Assembly: GCA_031368095.1 (NCBI GenBank)
Contig: JANLQX010000113.1
Location: 1-14,878, forward strand
DNA from: JANLQX01 sp031368095
GTDB taxonomy: Bacteria > Actinomycetota > Acidimicrobiia > Acidimicrobiales > JANYDT01
Direction: 5' to 3'
DNA length: 14,878 nucleotides
Positions 13,708 through 14,878 of this stretch are shown here, piece by piece. The notes below the pieces were generated by a model that was given only the letters and a program-made list of their open reading frames with translations, did not search any database and had not been told where the DNA came from. The position numbers were made by a program, and so were the translations under genes. Numbering within the stretch: the first letter of the stretch is position 1; each line of letters opens with the position of its first letter.

Positions 13708-14878
13708 CTACTCGACCGTGACGGAGGATCCCAAGGTGATCGACCACGTGACGAGCTCGGCGGTGTTGGTGCGTTGCCCGACGACCCATGCCTGCGTGCC
13801 GCCATCGCCAAGGAACGTCATGACCGAGAAGTCGCGGGTAGAGATACCCGGGACGGCGTCGACCTTCACGGTGCCAGCACTTTGGCGAACCATATGGAGT
13901 GTTCCGTTTTCGAGGCTCGGCTGCATCGTAAGTACACCTACGGTACTGGCGATGGTACCGAGTGCCTGGCCGGGCTCCCGCGTGATGGTCTCGGCCGTGA
14001 ACCAGGCGCCGGGCGATCCGTCCCAGGTGAAGATGCGCGTGTCTGCCGTTCTTGAGTCGCCACCGGTGATGACCACGGTGGCGCCGTCAAGGGCAACGGA
14101 GCGGGGCAGGTACCCGAAAAACGAGGTGTCGGGGCGACTCGATGCCTTCCACGTGAAGCCATCGGGAGAGGTCCAAATGATGATGCTCCGTCCGTCGGGG
14201 CTTCGCCCATCGATGCTCCCAGCGATGACAAATCCACCCGCCGTCGCGGTGATGGCGGCGGCGAACTCGAAGCCGGGTCCCGAGCCTTTCGGAAGCTCGC
14301 GCTTTCCCCACGTGACGCCGCAGTCATCAGACGTCAGCGCAAACGCGTCGCTCGTGAGGCTGAGCGTGCGCGCCGAGGCGACCAATCGTTTCGGTTGCCC
14401 GATACTGCGCCCACTGACTACACCGGTGATCACCGATCCGGCCGGCACGCCGTTGATCACGATCTGTTTCCACTCGGTCCCATCGGCGTTTCGCCAGACG
14501 GTCGCGATCGACGGCGGAGTCTGTTCGACCCTGTCCATCGCCGTCGACGAAGCGCCCGACGATCCAGCGGCGATCAGTGCGTCGGCGCATTCGGTAGCCG
14601 AGGTCACGTACCCCACTCCACCGGGTGTCGTCGGCGAATCGACTCGGTCGAAGAACCATGGACCGTGACCACGGTGACGCAGGAGGAAACCGTCACCCGG
14701 TTCGAATCCAGGGCGCACCAGCGATTCGTTGAGCACGAACCGCTCTCCTGTGGTCGGGCGATCTCGCGCCGAAACCTTGGCGAGGGTGGCACCCGAGTTG
14801 GGCAGTAACGGGGTGGTATCGGGTCGGCTCGTCCGCCAGAGCGTGCCCGCAAGGGTCACGGCCGCCAGCGCCGCGACC
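13708..14878 (-). CDS. Membrane-anchored Asp-box (BNR/sialidase-like repeat) protein, N-terminus outside window
   Basis: The frame stays open to the right edge. The residues before MTLAG are V-A-A-L-A-A, so the apparent GTG start at 14859 is inside a hydrophobic segment (VAALAAVTLAGTLW), most likely a signal or membrane anchor. The remaining roughly 375 residues contain Asp-box-like turns: VWRNADGTEWK, SDDCGVTWGK and WTSPDGFTWK, the S-x-D-x-G-x-x-W pattern of BNR repeats. A beta-propeller-like extracytoplasmic domain is likely. I see no sialidase catalytic residues (FRIP motif, Tyr/Glu pair), so it need not be an enzyme; binding or sensing at the cell surface is equally possible. It converges with tdk. 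Many actinobacteria encode such proteins without known function. Confidence 0.7.
   Translation of the reverse strand, partial: VAALAAVTLAGTLWRTSRPDTTPLLPNSGATLAKVSARDRPTTGERFVLNESLVRPGFEPGDGFLLRHRGHGPWFFDRVDSPTTPGGVGYVTSATECADALIAAGSSGASSTAMDRVEQTPPSIATVWRNADGTEWKQIVINGVPAGSVITGVVSGRSIGQPKRLVASARTLSLTSDAFALTSDDCGVTWGKRELPKGSGPGFEFAAAITATAGGFVIAGSIDGRSPDGRSIIIWTSPDGFTWKASSRPDTSFFGYLPRSVALDGATVVITGGDSRTADTRIFTWDGSPGAWFTAETITREPGQALGTIASTVGVLTMQPSLENGTLHMVRQSAGTVKVDAVPGISTRDFSVMTFLGDGGTQAWVVGQRTNTAELVTWSITLGSSVTVE

Noticed and set aside
13718..14668. 316-codon plus-strand open frame opposite the Asp-box gene
   Set aside because: The minus-strand frame shows Asp-box motifs and a membrane segment; the plus-strand product shows no pattern.

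Overview
The window comes from a high-GC bacterium of the phylum Actinomycetota. Two things point there. One gene is a clear mycothione reductase, and mycothiol is an actinobacterial thiol. The isoleucyl-tRNA synthetase is the long 'type 2' form behind a T-box leader with a very short Stem I and no terminator, as described for actinobacteria. GTG starts are frequent. An assignment to Acidimicrobiia is only my impression. No tRNA, rRNA, CRISPR array, insertion sequence or phage gene is visible.

Layout. (1) Bases 1-342 hold the 3' end of a plus-strand Fe(II)/2-oxoglutarate dioxygenase of the isopenicillin-N-synthase type. It converges on a minus-strand block. (2) Bases 475-6065, all minus strand, read in transcription order: an M20-type amidohydrolase/carbamoylase, adenosine deaminase 6 nt later, a short broken remnant resembling the C-terminus of a LanC-like cyclase, mycothione reductase, and pyruvate kinase, whose start codon overlaps the mtr stop. 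(3) Divergent from the hydrolase is a small toxin-antitoxin pair, a ribbon-helix-helix-like antitoxin and a MazF/PemK toxin. A perfect 7-7-7 inverted repeat ends immediately before the antitoxin start. (4) The T-box leader and ileS follow (about 6738-10095). (5) A strong hairpin separates ileS from a converging two-gene minus-strand unit. Its first gene is a membrane-anchored protein with nine 11-residue repeats and two helix-hairpin-helix domains, and its second is a BON/OmpA cell-wall protein. (6) A divergent 251-bp spacer with a CRP/GlxR-like palindrome leads to thymidine kinase (+). This converges on a membrane-anchored Asp-box (BNR) protein that runs off the right edge.

How the parts fit together. 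Adenosine deaminase, the ureido-type hydrolase and thymidine kinase suggest nucleoside salvage and nitrogen recovery, but only the first two are adjacent. The ileS leader is a translational T-box: one strand (6914-6925) can pair either in the antisequestrator that reads uncharged tRNA-Ile or in a hairpin that abuts the ileS ribosome-binding site. The membrane coiled-coil/HhH protein and the OmpA protein have opposite predicted topologies, one facing the cytoplasm and one facing the cell wall. They are the best candidate here for an undescribed two-component envelope system. All functions are read from motifs by eye; no database search was made.
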